From: an uncultured Erythrobacter sp.
GTDB taxonomy: Bacteria > Pseudomonadota > Alphaproteobacteria > Sphingomonadales > Sphingomonadaceae
Assembly (NCBI GenBank): GCA_947495695.1
Contig: CANLZP010000001.1
Coordinates: 1,075,069-1,139,068 of the forward strand
Length of the DNA stretch: 64,000 nucleotides
Reading direction: 5' to 3'
Shown here: positions 55,541 to 64,000 of the stretch, piece by piece
Numbering within the stretch: the first letter of the stretch is position 1
Layout of the letters: each line of letters begins with the position of its first letter
Program-made: the position numbers and the translations under genes
Notes under the pieces: model-generated
Told to the model about the DNA's origin: nothing
Databases searched by the model: none
The model's input: only the letters and a program-made list of their open reading frames with translations

Positions 55541-56320
55541 TCAGCCAAATATTGCGACCGACTGCAATCCGCTCATGACTTTGCGGCCATCACTGTCCCA
55601 CATGGACAAGCGTTCGCTGGAATAGCCATGATCGGCATGCTCGCTGCTGTTTTCGCTCAACCACCAACCGTCTTGCGTTGTGGGTGTCGGGTCGAGCACA
55701 TTAAATGACCAATTGATCGAGCTGATCGGCCCCTGGCGTTGCATGGCACGCATGGCACCGGGAGGATTGGCATCGCCCAGCAATATCATTGTGCTGATCG
55801 GATCAACCTCGGCGTGTTCCTTTAACCGGAACCACCGCCGCACGGTGGGCTTACCCTTGCCAGTCGTTTCCTGACCGCGCCGGATTTCGATATTGTTGCG
55901 CAGGAAAGAAGGGCCTTTGTCGACCGATACGGTGTCGCTTTCATCAGCCGATCCAGGCCAGCGCTCAAACCGATCTGGCAGGTGGACTGCATTGGCCTCT
56001 CTCTCTGTCCCAAACAGCAGAAACGCGGTCAGAGCCAAACCTCCATTGCAGTGAATTTCGCTGCGAACCTGGGTGACATTGCGCCCTTGGCGGACAATCT
56101 CGGCATGCAATTCAACAGTCTCGCCAATGGGTGCAACAAATCCAATTTGTGCGGCACGCAAAGGGGGCAAATCGGTAAAGGCGCGCTGTGCCTGAGTATA
56201 GGCGATCAAGGCCGAGGCACCGCCGTACAGAGTGCGGCCTTGCATCCATTCATCGGCACTGGACAAGGTGGTTGGACCGGACTGACCGGTCGCATTGGCG
56301 ATAAGACTGGCAACACTCAT
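55541..56320 (-). CDS. Acyl-CoA thioesterase-like (double hotdog) protein
   Basis: 259 residues from the ATG at 56320 (MSVASLIANATGQ); the frame open to 56533 crosses tRNA-Cys and is not coding. TesB-like double hotdog pattern: WMQGRTLYGGASALIAYTQAQR at the start, and DGWWLSENSSEHADHGYSSERLSMWDSDG at the end. It probably hydrolyses acyl-CoA thioesters; the substrate is unknown. Confidence 0.82.
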   Translation of the reverse strand: MSVASLIANATGQSGPTTLSSADEWMQGRTLYGGASALIAYTQAQRAFTDLPPLRAAQIGFVAPIGETVELHAEIVRQGRNVTQVRSEIHCNGGLALTAFLLFGTEREANAVHLPDRFERWPGSADESDTVSVDKGPSFLRNNIEIRRGQETTGKGKPTVRRWFRLKEHAEVDPISTMILLGDANPPGAMRAMQRQGPISSINWSFNVLDPTPTTQDGWWLSENSSEHADHGYSSERLSMWDSDGRKVMSGLQSVAIFG

Positions 56321-56458
56321 GCCCGCTCCATTGCCATTTTCTGGGGCGAGGTCCAGCCTGACGTTACGGAACGAATGCTTGTTTTCGCACGACAGCGATT
56401 GCCATGCAGCAAAGGACTCGCTAGGGGCCGCATCCCACCTGTTTTGACAGTCGGGGGT

Positions 56459-56532
56459 GGCCCGATGGCGGAGTGGTGACGCAGCGGATTGCAAATCCGT
56501 GTACGCCGGTTCGATTCCGGCTCGGGCCTCCA
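56459..56532 (+). tRNA. tRNA-Cys (GCA)
   Basis: Acceptor GGCCCGA (56459-56465) pairs with TCGGGCC (56522-56528), then discriminator T and an encoded CCA. Anticodon stem GCGGA/TCCGT with loop TTGCAAA gives GCA. T arm GGTTCGATTCC is present. Confidence 0.96.
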
Positions 56533-56561
56533 TTCTTAGCGCGCAGCCATGCGTGCGCTGC

Positions 56562-56637
56562 GCCGCTTTAGCTCAGTTGGTAGAGCACATCATTCGTAAT
56601 GATGGGGTCAGAGGTTCGAATCCTCTAAGCGGCACCA
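56562..56637 (+). tRNA. tRNA-Thr (CGT)
   Basis: Acceptor GCCGCTT (56562-56568) pairs with AAGCGGC (56627-56633), discriminator A, encoded CCA. Anticodon stem CATCA/TGATG with loop TTCGTAA gives CGT. It lies 29 bases after tRNA-Cys and may share its transcript. Confidence 0.96.
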
Positions 56638-56718
56638 TATCCTCACATATTGTATCCCGGCTGCAAGCAATGCTTTGCGCAGGATCTGCACATCTGTGCC
56701 AGCACTTCATTTACAGAC

Positions 56719-56734
56719 ATAAAAATATCTTTAT
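56719..56734. promoter_or_regulatory. Palindromic operator candidate for the SahR-like regulator
   Basis: ATAAAAAT-ATCTTTAT is a 16 bp inverted repeat with one mismatch, 13 bases before the ATG of the ArsR-methyltransferase gene. Its position and symmetry suit an ArsR-family dimer, implying autoregulation of the whole sahR-metF-metH operon. Confidence 0.6.
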
Positions 56735-56747
56735 ATCCTATGTCTCG

Positions 56748-57734
56748 ATGAATGTTGATGCGATCTTCAAGGCTTTGGCCGACCCTACGCGGCAGCGCAT
56801 CCTGCGCTTGTTGGGCGCGATGGAGCTCGCCGTGGGTGAATTGGCACAGGTGTTAGGGCAAAGCCAACCGCGTGTTTCTCGGCATGTGGGCCTGTTGTGC
56901 GATGCTGGTCTTGCAGAGCGCCGCCGCGAAGGCAGCTGGGTTTTTCTGCGCGCGCCGGCCAATGCCAAGACTGTGTCGAAATTGGCGCAGGCGGTTACCG
57001 CCATGCTTGCCTTGGCCGAGCAGGAAGATGCCGGCTTTGCCAAGCAATGCGAGGAGGATCGGCGCAAGCTCAACGCAATCCGCCTGAGCCGTGCAGAAAC
57101 AGCAGAGAACTATTTCGCGCGTCATGCTGAAGAATGGGATGATCTGCGCCGCATGCACAGCGCAGACAATCTGGTTGAAGCCCGCCTGATCGACGCTCTG
57201 GGTGAAAACACTCTGGGGCATGTGTTGGATATCGGAACCGGAACCGGCCGCATGGCTGAGCTGTTCGCTCCGCGCGCCGAACGCATTGTGGCCTTGGACA
57301 AGAATTTGGAGATGCTGCGCATAGCCCGGGCAAAGCTGCAGCACTTGCCCGCCGAAACGGTGGAATTGGTGCAGGGTGACTTTGTAGACTTGCCGTTCGA
57401 CCAAGATCAGTTCGACACCATATTGCTGCATCAAGTGCTGCATTTTGCGCAGGACCCTGGCGCAGCTCTGGCTGAAGCGGCGCGCGTGACCAAAGCGGGC
57501 GGTCATATCGCCATCGTGGATTTTGCCGCGCATGATCGCGAAGAATTGCGCGAACGCCATGCCCATGCCCGGCTTGGCTTTTCTGATCGCCAGATGAATT
57601 GTCTACTGCGGGATGCCGGGTTTACCGCTCGCAAACCCATCGCATTGGATGAAGGAGAGCTAGTGGTGAAGATCTGGATTGGCGAACGGCGCAATGGCGG
57701 CGCAGGCCAAACAACGCAGGAGACAGCGGCGTGA
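56748..57734 (+). CDS. sahR: ArsR-family regulator fused to SAM-dependent methyltransferase, SahR-like
   Basis: 328 residues. Residues 1-85: ArsR winged helix (IFKALADPTRQRILRLLGAMELAVGELAQVLGQSQPRVSRHVGLL, cited as positions 5-50) without the usual metal-binding cysteines. Residues about 110-310: class I methyltransferase fold with HVLDIGTGTGRMAELFAPRA. SahR regulators sense S-adenosylhomocysteine and control methionine-cycle genes; this one begins the metF-metH operon. The symbol rests on architecture and context. Its stop overlaps the metF start (GTGA). Confidence 0.82.
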   Translation: MNVDAIFKALADPTRQRILRLLGAMELAVGELAQVLGQSQPRVSRHVGLLCDAGLAERRREGSWVFLRAPANAKTVSKLAQAVTAMLALAEQEDAGFAKQCEEDRRKLNAIRLSRAETAENYFARHAEEWDDLRRMHSADNLVEARLIDALGENTLGHVLDIGTGTGRMAELFAPRAERIVALDKNLEMLRIARAKLQHLPAETVELVQGDFVDLPFDQDQFDTILLHQVLHFAQDPGAALAEAARVTKAGGHIAIVDFAAHDREELRERHAHARLGFSDRQMNCLLRDAGFTARKPIALDEGELVVKIWIGERRNGGAGQTTQETAA

Positions 57735-58660
57735 CGCAGAAACTTGACCCGATCCACGAGCAGCAAATGGCGCATGACACGCCATTGTTTGCGTCTTTAC
57801 CCGGTGATTTGGCCGTCAGCTTTGAATTCTTCCCGCCCAAAAGCCAGAAAATGGAAGATCAGCTGTGGGACGCGGTCCAGCAATTGAAGCCGCTTGACCC
57901 AAGCTTTGTCTCGGTCACCTATGGCGCGGGTGGTTCGACCCGCGAACGCACCCACAACACGGTTTCACGGATCATTGCCGAGGCCCATTTGCCAGCCGCA
58001 GCCCACCTGACCTGCGTTGATGCCACGAAGGCCGAGATCCGCGAAGTGGCCGAGCAATATTGGGAAGCCGGCGTGCGCCATATTGTTGCCTTGCGCGGCG
58101 ATGCGGGAGAGCCTGGCGCTGCATTCCAGCCGCATCCTGATGGCTATAACAATGCGGCAGAATTGGTCGCTGGATTGAAAGAAATCGCCGATTTCGAAAT
58201 CTCGGTCGCGGCCTATCCCGAAACCCATCCCGATGCGGACTGTCCGCAATCCGATCTCGACAATCTAAAGCGCAAGCTGGACGCAGGTGCGACGCGCGCG
58301 ATCACGCAATTCTTCTTCTCGGCAGACAAATTCTTCCGCTTTCAGGATCAATTGGCCGCCAATGGCATCGACACCCCAGTTGTGCCCGGCATTTTGCCAG
58401 TGACCAATGTGGCCCAAGCGCGCAAATTTGCCGGTGCTTGCGGGGCGCAAATTCCCGATTGGATGGACGGATTGTTCGAAGGTTTGGATGCACGTCCGGC
58501 CTCGCGCCAATTGGTTGCGGCAACAATTGCCGCCGAACTGTGCCGCCGCTTGTATGCAGGCGGAGTGCGCGATTTCCACTTCTATACATTGAACCGTGCA
58601 GAGCTAGCCTATGCCATCTGCCACATGCTGGGCATGCGTCCCAAGGAAGGTGTGCGATGA
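57731..58660 (+). CDS. metF: Methylenetetrahydrofolate reductase
   Basis: 309 residues from a GTG at 57731. MetF TIM-barrel motifs: AVSFEFFPPKS near the start, VSVTYGAGGSTRERT, IVALRGDAGEPG, and the GATRAITQFFFSADKFFRF segment. It reduces 5,10-methylene-THF to 5-methyl-THF using FAD and feeds MetH. The stop overlaps the next gene (ATGA). Confidence 0.96.
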   Translation: MTQKLDPIHEQQMAHDTPLFASLPGDLAVSFEFFPPKSQKMEDQLWDAVQQLKPLDPSFVSVTYGAGGSTRERTHNTVSRIIAEAHLPAAAHLTCVDATKAEIREVAEQYWEAGVRHIVALRGDAGEPGAAFQPHPDGYNNAAELVAGLKEIADFEISVAAYPETHPDADCPQSDLDNLKRKLDAGATRAITQFFFSADKFFRFQDQLAANGIDTPVVPGILPVTNVAQARKFAGACGAQIPDWMDGLFEGLDARPASRQLVAATIAAELCRRLYAGGVRDFHFYTLNRAELAYAICHMLGMRPKEGVR

Positions 58661-59703
58661 GCGCGCGCGAAAGGCTGCAACAGGCCGCCCGTCAGGCGAT
58701 CCTGATCAAGGATGGCCCTTATGGAACCGCCATTCAGAACGCCAAGCTGTCGGCAGAAGACTATGCTGGTGATACCGGGCTGACGGACGATCAGAAGGGC
58801 AATAATGATCTGGTGAACCTGACCCAGCCGCAGATCATCCGCGCTATTTGCGACCAATATCTGGACGCTGGTGCACGCGTTTTGGCGACCAACACTTTCA
58901 ACGCCAATCGTATCAGCCAGGCTGATTACGGTGCCGAGGATCAGATCCACGCGATCAATGTCTCTGCGGCCAAGATCATTCGCGAAGCATGCGATGCGGC
59001 CACCGCCAAAGATGGCGTCGAACGCTTTGTTTGCGGGGCGATGGGACCAACCAACAAGACCTTGTCTTTGTCACCCGATGTCGAAGACCCGGGCTATCGC
59101 GAGGTCACTTTTGACGAAGTGAAAGATGTCTACCGCGAACAGGCCGCTGCGCTGATTGAGGGAGGGGTAGATTTTATCCTGATCGAGACAGTGTTCGATA
59201 CGCTCAATTGCAAGGCGGCGTGTCTGGCCGTGATGGAATTGGCGGAGGACTTGGGCCGCGATATCCCGCTCATGATCTCTCTAACCCTGACCGATCTTTC
59301 GGGCAGGAATCTTTCTGGGCACACAGTAGAGGCGTTCTGGAATACCGTGCGCCATGCCAAGCCTGTTACCATTGGCCTCAATTGTAGCTTTGGTGCGGAC
59401 CAATTACGGCCCCATGTGAAAGTTTTGTCAGCGAGTGCCGACACATTGTTAATGGCATACCCCAATGCCGGATTGCCCAATGAATTGGGCGAATATGATG
59501 AATTGCCTGAGACGACCGCGTCGCTGGTGCGCCAGTGGGCAGAAGCTGGACAGGTCAATATTCTGGGCGGATGCTGCGGCAACACGCCGCAACATATCGC
59601 CGCGATGGCCAAAGCGGTTGAAGGGTTGCCTGTTCGGAAAATCCCGGCCCGCGATACCGCCATGCAGCTTGCTGGCCTTGAACCCTTTACGATTGCAGCC
59701 TGA
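58657..59703 (+). CDS. metH: Methionine synthase, homocysteine-binding module (split MetH, part 1)
   Basis: 348 residues. This is the N-terminal homocysteine S-methyltransferase domain of cobalamin-dependent MetH as its own gene: ILIKDGPYGTAIQ, and the zinc cysteines in GLNCSFGADQ and GGCCGNTPQHI. It ends with a proper TGA, and part 2 begins at an ATG four bases later, so this is a gene split rather than an obvious sequencing frameshift. Confidence 0.93.
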   Translation: MSARERLQQAARQAILIKDGPYGTAIQNAKLSAEDYAGDTGLTDDQKGNNDLVNLTQPQIIRAICDQYLDAGARVLATNTFNANRISQADYGAEDQIHAINVSAAKIIREACDAATAKDGVERFVCGAMGPTNKTLSLSPDVEDPGYREVTFDEVKDVYREQAAALIEGGVDFILIETVFDTLNCKAACLAVMELAEDLGRDIPLMISLTLTDLSGRNLSGHTVEAFWNTVRHAKPVTIGLNCSFGADQLRPHVKVLSASADTLLMAYPNAGLPNELGEYDELPETTASLVRQWAEAGQVNILGGCCGNTPQHIAAMAKAVEGLPVRKIPARDTAMQLAGLEPFTIAA

Positions 59704-59706
59704 CCG

Positions 59707-62346
59707 ATGAGCGATAATATTCCTGCTGCCTCCATTGCGCGTTTCGTCAATATTGGCGAGCGCACCAATGTCACTGGCTCTGCGCGGTTCAAGAAATTGA
59801 TCATGGCGGATGATTATACCGCTGCTGTGGAGGTTGCTCGACAGCAGGTCGAAAACGGCGCTCAGGTGATCGACGTCAATATGGACGAAGGCCTGCTCGA
59901 CGCTGAGCATGCCATGACGACTTTCCTCAAGCTGATCGCGGCCGAGCCTGACATCGCGCGCGTACCGGTCATGATCGACAGTTCGAAATGGGACGTGATC
60001 GAGGCCGGGCTGAAATGTGTATCAGGCAAGCCAATCGTCAACTCCATCTCGATGAAAGAGGGCGAAGAAGCGTTTCTTGAACAGGCACGCAAATGCATGG
60101 GTTATGGCGCGGCAGCGGTGGTGATGGCGTTTGACGAAACCGGTCAGGCCGACACCAAGGCTCGCAAGGTCGAGATCTGCACGCGTGCTTATAAGTTGCT
60201 GACAGGCATCGGTTTTCCTCCCGAAGACATCATTTTCGATCCCAATATCTTCGCCGTGGCGACGGGTATTGAAGAGCACAATCGCTATGGCCTCGATTTT
60301 CTGGAGGCACTGACCGAAATCAAGGCAGCCTGTCCGCATGTGAAGACCAGCGGCGGCCTGTCCAATTTGTCTTTCAGTTTCCGCGGCAATGAAACGGTGC
60401 GCCGCGCGATGCACTCTGTGTTTCTCTATCATGCGATCCCTGCCGGGCTGGATATGGCTATCGTCAATGCGGGCCAGCTTGATGTGTATGACCAGATCGA
60501 TCCGACCCTGCGCGATGCGTGCGAAGATGTAATTCTGATGCGCAGCGATGACGCGACGGAACGGCTGATCGACTTGGCCGAAAGCTATAAAGGCAAATCG
60601 GTAGCCGACGAGAAAGCAGCCGAGGAATGGCGCGGCTGGGCGGTTGAGCGGCGGCTGGAGCATGCTCTGGTCAAAGGCATAGATGCCCATGTTGTGTCCG
60701 ATACCGAAGAAGCGCGCGCCGCTCTGGAAGCCAGCGGTGGTCGCCCGATCGAAGTGATCGAAGGTCCGCTGATGGACGGCATGAATGTGGTTGGCGATCT
60801 GTTCGGCAGCGGCAAAATGTTCCTGCCCCAGGTGGTCAAATCTGCCCGCGTGATGAAAAAGGCGGTGGCGCATCTCATCCCCTTCATCGAGGCGGAGAAG
60901 GAGCTGCTGCCCGAGGCTGAGCGTAAGGCCAAAGGCAAGATCGTGATGGCCACGGTCAAAGGTGACGTCCACGATATTGGCAAGAACATTGTTGGCGTGG
61001 TGTTGCAGTGCAATGGCTATGATGTGGTCGATCTGGGCGTGATGGTGCCGTGGCAAGACATTCTGAAATCGGCCAATGATAATAAGGCAGACATGATTGG
61101 CCTGTCCGGTCTGATCACCCCGTCGCTGGATGAGATGGTCACCGTTGCCGAAGAGATGCAACGCGCGGAAATGACGATGCCCCTGCTTATTGGTGGGGCG
61201 ACCACCAGCAAGGTTCACACCGCTTTGAAGATTGATCCGGCCTATCCCGGACCTGTGATCCATGTGCTGGACGCAAGCCGTGCCGTCGGCGTCGCTTCGA
61301 AATTGCTGTCCGACACGCAAAAAGATGGTTTTGTCGACGATACCGCCAGCGAATATGTGAAAGTGCGCGATGCGCGCGCGGGCAAGACGCCCAGTGTGCT
61401 GCTGTCGCTGGAAGAGGCGCGAGCCAATTTTTACGATGCGTTTTTGTCGGACAAGCCTGCCCCGCCGTTAAAGCCGGGTGTGCATGTGTTCGATGATTGG
61501 GATCTGGCCAAGCTGCGCGAATTTATCGACTGGACGCCCTTCTTCCGGGCATGGGAATTGCACGGCAATTATCCTGCCATCCTGACCGATGAAGTGGTGG
61601 GCGAAACCGCCAGCCAATTGTTCGCCGATGCCAATGCCATGCTTGACCAATTGATTGCGGAGAATTGGCTGACCGCGCGGGGTGTCGCGGGATTGTGGCC
61701 CTGCGCGCGTGACGGTGATGACGTGACGATCCATCGCGTAAATCGCGAGGAACATGTCGTGCTCCCGTTTCTGCGCCAGCAGGTGAAGAAAAGTCGCGAC
61801 CGGGCCAATATGTGTCTGGCCGATTTTATTGATCCGGCGGGCGACTGGATTGGCGGCTTTGCGATTGGTATCCACGGGATCGAGCCGCATTCTGCGCGCT
61901 TCCAGGCGGATAAGGACGATTATTCCGACATCTTGCTCAAGGCGCTGGCGGATCGCTTTGCGGAAGCCTTTGCCGAAGCTTTGCACCAACATGTGCGGAC
62001 CGATCTGTGGGGCTATGCGCTGGGCGAGCAACTCGACAATCTGGCCCTGATCAAAGAGCAATATCGCGGAATTCGCCCTGCGCCTGGTTATCCCGCCTGT
62101 CCCGATCACAGTTTGAAACCGACCTTGTTCGAGCTGCTCGATGCTGAAAAGAACGTCGGATTAAACCTGACAGAGAATTTCGCTATGTATCCGACCGCAG
62201 CTGTCAGCGGGTTCTATTTTGGCCACCCAGAGGCACAATATTTTGGTGTGGCGCGGATCGGGCGCGACCAATTGGAAGATTATGCAGCACGGCGCGGCAT
62301 TGATCTGGATACGGCCGAGCGATGGCTGCGCCCGAACCTCGATTAA
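59707..62346 (+). CDS. metH: Methionine synthase, folate/B12/activation modules (split MetH, part 2)
   Basis: 879 residues: pterin-binding domain (about 10-270; [24 protein letters not shown]), cap domain, cobalamin-binding domain with the lower-ligand motif DVHDIGKN (about residues 420-427), and the AdoMet reactivation domain ([28 protein letters not shown] as [16 protein letters not shown]). It transfers the methyl of 5-methyl-THF via B12 to homocysteine held by part 1. The two proteins must associate. Confidence 0.95.
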   Translation: MSDNIPAASIARFVNIGERTNVTGSARFKKLIMADDYTAAVEVARQQVENGAQVIDVNMDEGLLDAEHAMTTFLKLIAAEPDIARVPVMIDSSKWDVIEAGLKCVSGKPIVNSISMKEGEEAFLEQARKCMGYGAAAVVMAFDETGQADTKARKVEICTRAYKLLTGIGFPPEDIIFDPNIFAVATGIEEHNRYGLDFLEALTEIKAACPHVKTSGGLSNLSFSFRGNETVRRAMHSVFLYHAIPAGLDMAIVNAGQLDVYDQIDPTLRDACEDVILMRSDDATERLIDLAESYKGKSVADEKAAEEWRGWAVERRLEHALVKGIDAHVVSDTEEARAALEASGGRPIEVIEGPLMDGMNVVGDLFGSGKMFLPQVVKSARVMKKAVAHLIPFIEAEKELLPEAERKAKGKIVMATVKGDVHDIGKNIVGVVLQCNGYDVVDLGVMVPWQDILKSANDNKADMIGLSGLITPSLDEMVTVAEEMQRAEMTMPLLIGGATTSKVHTALKIDPAYPGPVIHVLDASRAVGVASKLLSDTQKDGFVDDTASEYVKVRDARAGKTPSVLLSLEEARANFYDAFLSDKPAPPLKPGVHVFDDWDLAKLREFIDWTPFFRAWELHGNYPAILTDEVVGETASQLFADANAMLDQLIAENWLTARGVAGLWPCARDGDDVTIHRVNREEHVVLPFLRQQVKKSRDRANMCLADFIDPAGDWIGGFAIGIHGIEPHSARFQADKDDYSDILLKALADRFAEAFAEALHQHVRTDLWGYALGEQLDNLALIKEQYRGIRPAPGYPACPDHSLKPTLFELLDAEKNVGLNLTENFAMYPTAAVSGFYFGHPEAQYFGVARIGRDQLEDYAARRGIDLDTAERWLRPNLD

Positions 62347-63278
62347 ACGCAGTCCAGCCAGCCATCACGCGCACTTCGCGTCTGGCATTGGCGGGTGGTG
62401 GCATTCTGGCCGTGATTTATGTCGTCGCTTGGCTGGTGACCACAACAGATCCTGTGCTGCTGAAGCAATTGTGGTTTTTGCCCGGCGTAGGTGTGATCGG
62501 TGCGATCATTGCCAACGCCAGCGGAACAGGTGGCGGGGTGGTGTTCATTCCCGTGTTCAATGGGCTGCGCGATTTGGGGGTTATGACATTGGATCCGCTG
62601 CGTGTGACGGCGGTTTCGATGGGAATCCAGGCGTTTGGAATGAGCTTGGGCGCTTTGCGCTGGACCGACCGGCTTTACCACCAGCACAAACCCACTGCCT
62701 TGGAAGCGTTTACGCGCCCGCGTGATTATTGGAGGGTTTGCGCGATTGTGCTTGCCTTCGGCGTGCCAGCTTTGGTGGCAACCCAGCATCTTGTGCCGTT
62801 CGACGGACGCACTGTTCTGTTGGGATATAAGGCATTCTCGATAGCGTTAGGTCTCGCTTTGATCATCGCCACTTGGACGATCAATCGCGACATTGCAGAG
62901 CGCAATTCGGTCGCGCCGCTGGACTTGACCATACTTGCCGTGATCGCCGTTCCTGCCGGAGCTCTGACCGCGCTTTTTTCGGTCGGTATTGGCGAGTTGG
63001 TCGCCTTTTATCTGTTCTTGCGTCACTACCCGATGGTCTTGTGTGTAGGGACCGCCTGCGTCATTTCCGCGATTAGCGTCATTGCCGGTCTTATCTGGCA
63101 CATCGAGCAAGACACCATCGCATGGGAGGTTGTGTTGCTGGCAGCCCCGGGTGCTATGTTGGGTGCATTTCTGGCTCGTCCTATCGCGCAATGGTTGGGC
63201 CCGCGGCGGCTTAAGACGGCTGGCGGTCTCTGGATTGTGGCCAGCGCGGTGTATTTATTGTGGCTGAATCGCGGATAA
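62322..63278 (+). CDS. TauE/SafE-family sulfite exporter-like membrane protein
   Basis: 318 residues with eight or so membrane helices and the TauE repeat signatures ([46 protein letters not shown]). Members export sulfite or organosulfonates. It overlaps the end of metH part 2 by 25 bases and is probably in the operon, suggesting a sulfur-metabolite role. An in-frame later start is possible. Confidence 0.87.
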   Translation: MAAPEPRLNAVQPAITRTSRLALAGGGILAVIYVVAWLVTTTDPVLLKQLWFLPGVGVIGAIIANASGTGGGVVFIPVFNGLRDLGVMTLDPLRVTAVSMGIQAFGMSLGALRWTDRLYHQHKPTALEAFTRPRDYWRVCAIVLAFGVPALVATQHLVPFDGRTVLLGYKAFSIALGLALIIATWTINRDIAERNSVAPLDLTILAVIAVPAGALTALFSVGIGELVAFYLFLRHYPMVLCVGTACVISAISVIAGLIWHIEQDTIAWEVVLLAAPGAMLGAFLARPIAQWLGPRRLKTAGGLWIVASAVYLLWLNRG

Positions 63279-63369
63279 GGCTGATCGAAGATTGACGCTG
63301 GTGCCTGCATCGCGCAGGAAAGTTGTTCCCCTGTGGATGGCGATTCTCTTGGATGGCCACTTGCAGACG

Positions 63370-63567
63370 GACCAGTGGGAGAGCTCGCATAAACGGGAAA
63401 CCGGGATGTGGCGCCGAAGGAGCAACCGCCCCGGAAACTCTCAGGTACAACGGACCGCTGGACCGATGGGTACTCTGGAAAGCGCATTTGCCATGCAAGT
63501 GCCACCGAAGGGGTAAGCCTTGCGGCAATCGCCGGGCCAAACTCTCAGGTTTCCCGACAGAGGGGGT
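63370..63567 (+). ncRNA. Tandem glycine riboswitch
   Basis: Two consecutive aptamers. Aptamer 1 runs from about 63370 (GTGGGAGAGC at 63375) through GCCGAAGGAGCAACCGCCCC to AAACTCTCAGGTACAACGGACC (here as positions 63436-63457). Aptamer 2 starts near 63471 (ACTCTGGAAAGCGC), has CACCGAAGGGGTAAGCC, and ends AAACTCTCAGGTTTCCCGACAGAGGG (63539-63564). The GCCGAAGGAGCAA and AACTCTCAGG elements are diagnostic. It switches on the glycine cleavage gene gcvT when glycine is abundant. The rest of 63279-63620 holds no gene. Confidence 0.96.
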
Positions 63568-63620
63568 GCAAAACGGCTCGCCATATTGGTGCGCTTGCAC
63601 ACTCGTTGGGGACTGATGAT

Positions 63621-64000
63621 TTGAGCGACGATCTTACCGAAGACGAAATTCCCTTGCAGGTGCTGCCGCTGGACGCTTGGCACCGCATGCATGGCGCACG
63701 CATGGTGCCTTTTGCCGGTTATGAGATGCCGATCCAATACACCGGTGATACCGTCTCGCATGGCGGCGGCATTGTTGCCGAACACAATTGGACCCGCGAA
63801 AACGCCAGTCTGTTTGACGTGTCGCATATGGGCCAGCTTGGCCTCAGCAGTGACGGGGGCCTGTTGGCTGCGGCTGAGGCACTGGAAGCATTGGTGCCCG
63901 GCCTCATCACCTCGTTGAAAGAGGGGCGGATGCGCTATTCCATGCTGCTCGATGAAAATGGCGGTATTCTCGATGATCTGATGGTCACCAACACCGGAAA
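63621..64000 (+). CDS. gcvT: Glycine cleavage system T protein (3' truncated by window edge)
   Basis: The open frame translates to LPLDAWHRMHGARMVPFAGYEMPIQY ... ENASLFDVSHMGQ (first ~75 residues) and later GGILDDLMVTN, which are GcvT (aminomethyltransferase) N-terminal motifs. It transfers the methylene of the H-protein-bound intermediate to THF. The start is probably the TTG at 63621, with GGGG about ten bases upstream; another TTG at 63606 is possible. The gene runs off the window. Confidence 0.92.
   Translation, partial: MSDDLTEDEIPLQVLPLDAWHRMHGARMVPFAGYEMPIQYTGDTVSHGGGIVAEHNWTRENASLFDVSHMGQLGLSSDGGLLAAAEALEALVPGLITSLKEGRMRYSMLLDENGGILDDLMVTNTG

Noticed and set aside
56321..56533. Extension of the thioesterase frame through tRNA-Cys
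   Set aside because: It would run across a tRNA gene; the family-like N-terminus starts at 56320.
56459..56637. tRNA-Cys/tRNA-Thr pair as an integration site for a mobile element
   Set aside because: No integrase, no repeated tRNA 3' end nearby, and the flanks are ordinary core genes.
56457..56747. Extension of the ArsR-methyltransferase frame through tRNA-Cys and tRNA-Thr
   Set aside because: The frame is open only by chance across two tRNAs; the ArsR domain begins at 56748.
1..64000. CRISPR arrays, insertion sequences, prophage, rRNA, toxin-antitoxin or restriction systems
   Set aside because: None of the expected proteins, regularly spaced repeats or terminal inverted repeats were recognised; the window looks like core chromosome with small accessory clusters.

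Overview
The window is 64 kb of bacterial chromosome, read as an alphaproteobacterium of the order Sphingomonadales (Sphingomonas / Sphingorhabdus / Erythrobacter type). The basis is protein flavour and gene content: an EcfG-NepR-PhyR general stress locus, an NrsF/ECF pair with bufferin genes, a class I PHA synthase with phasin, a split MetH behind an ArsR-methyltransferase regulator, and moderate-to-high GC. The genus cannot be fixed from the window. Coding density is high, and no insertion sequence, prophage, CRISPR array, rRNA or origin was seen.

Layout. 1-10.8 kb: housekeeping genes (3' end of ruvB, rhodanese lipoprotein, acnA, EamA transporter, two L,D-transpeptidases of different families, an FAD oxidoreductase, a histone-deacetylase-like protein, ispG). 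10.8-16 kb: ZntB-like transporter, then a bufferin (RiPP metallophore) locus. It is split around a 464 bp intergenic region: bufA-doxX-ecf sigma-nrsF run left and bufB-bufC run right. The intergenic region holds two divergent GTAACG-N16-CGAA promoters of the SigF type. 16-19 kb: esterase, SDR, isoaspartyl peptidase. 19-25.8 kb: a tight MoxR / DUF58 / SpoIIM / RDD / DUF4350 / DUF4129 operon. 25.8-37.1 kb: pheA, membrane cytochrome c, rlmE-ppx, a divergent ATP-grasp / PLP-enzyme pair of unknown pathway, tRNA-Gln, a LOG-family protein, thiD, glmM and a dicarboxylate symporter.

37.1-41.8 kb: sodB, then the general stress response core (ecfG, nepR, a CHASE-HWE histidine kinase, phyR). GGAAC-N16-CGTT promoters sit before nepR and phyR. 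Next to phyR is an unannotated small-RNA-like element with a C-rich loop and a strong terminator. 41.8-51 kb: GNAT proteins, desaturase, lptG-lptF, clpS, then phasin and phaC. There are palindromic operator candidates before the phasin gene, and a second C-rich-loop hairpin plus terminator in the phasin 3' region. 51-55.5 kb: an aminotransferase, a five-gene cluster with overlapping starts (membrane-tethered LuxR-type HTH, small helical protein, polytopic membrane protein, JAMM/RadC-like protein, stand-alone OmpR-type winged helix), and a crotonase.

55.5-64 kb: a thioesterase, tRNA-Cys and tRNA-Thr, the methionine operon sahR-like / metF / metH in two parts / TauE exporter, then a tandem glycine riboswitch in front of gcvT, which the window cuts off. 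The most interesting parts are the bufferin locus with its twin promoters, the two sRNA-like C-rich hairpins, the HTH-JAMM-winged-helix cluster, and the ATP-grasp / PLP pair.
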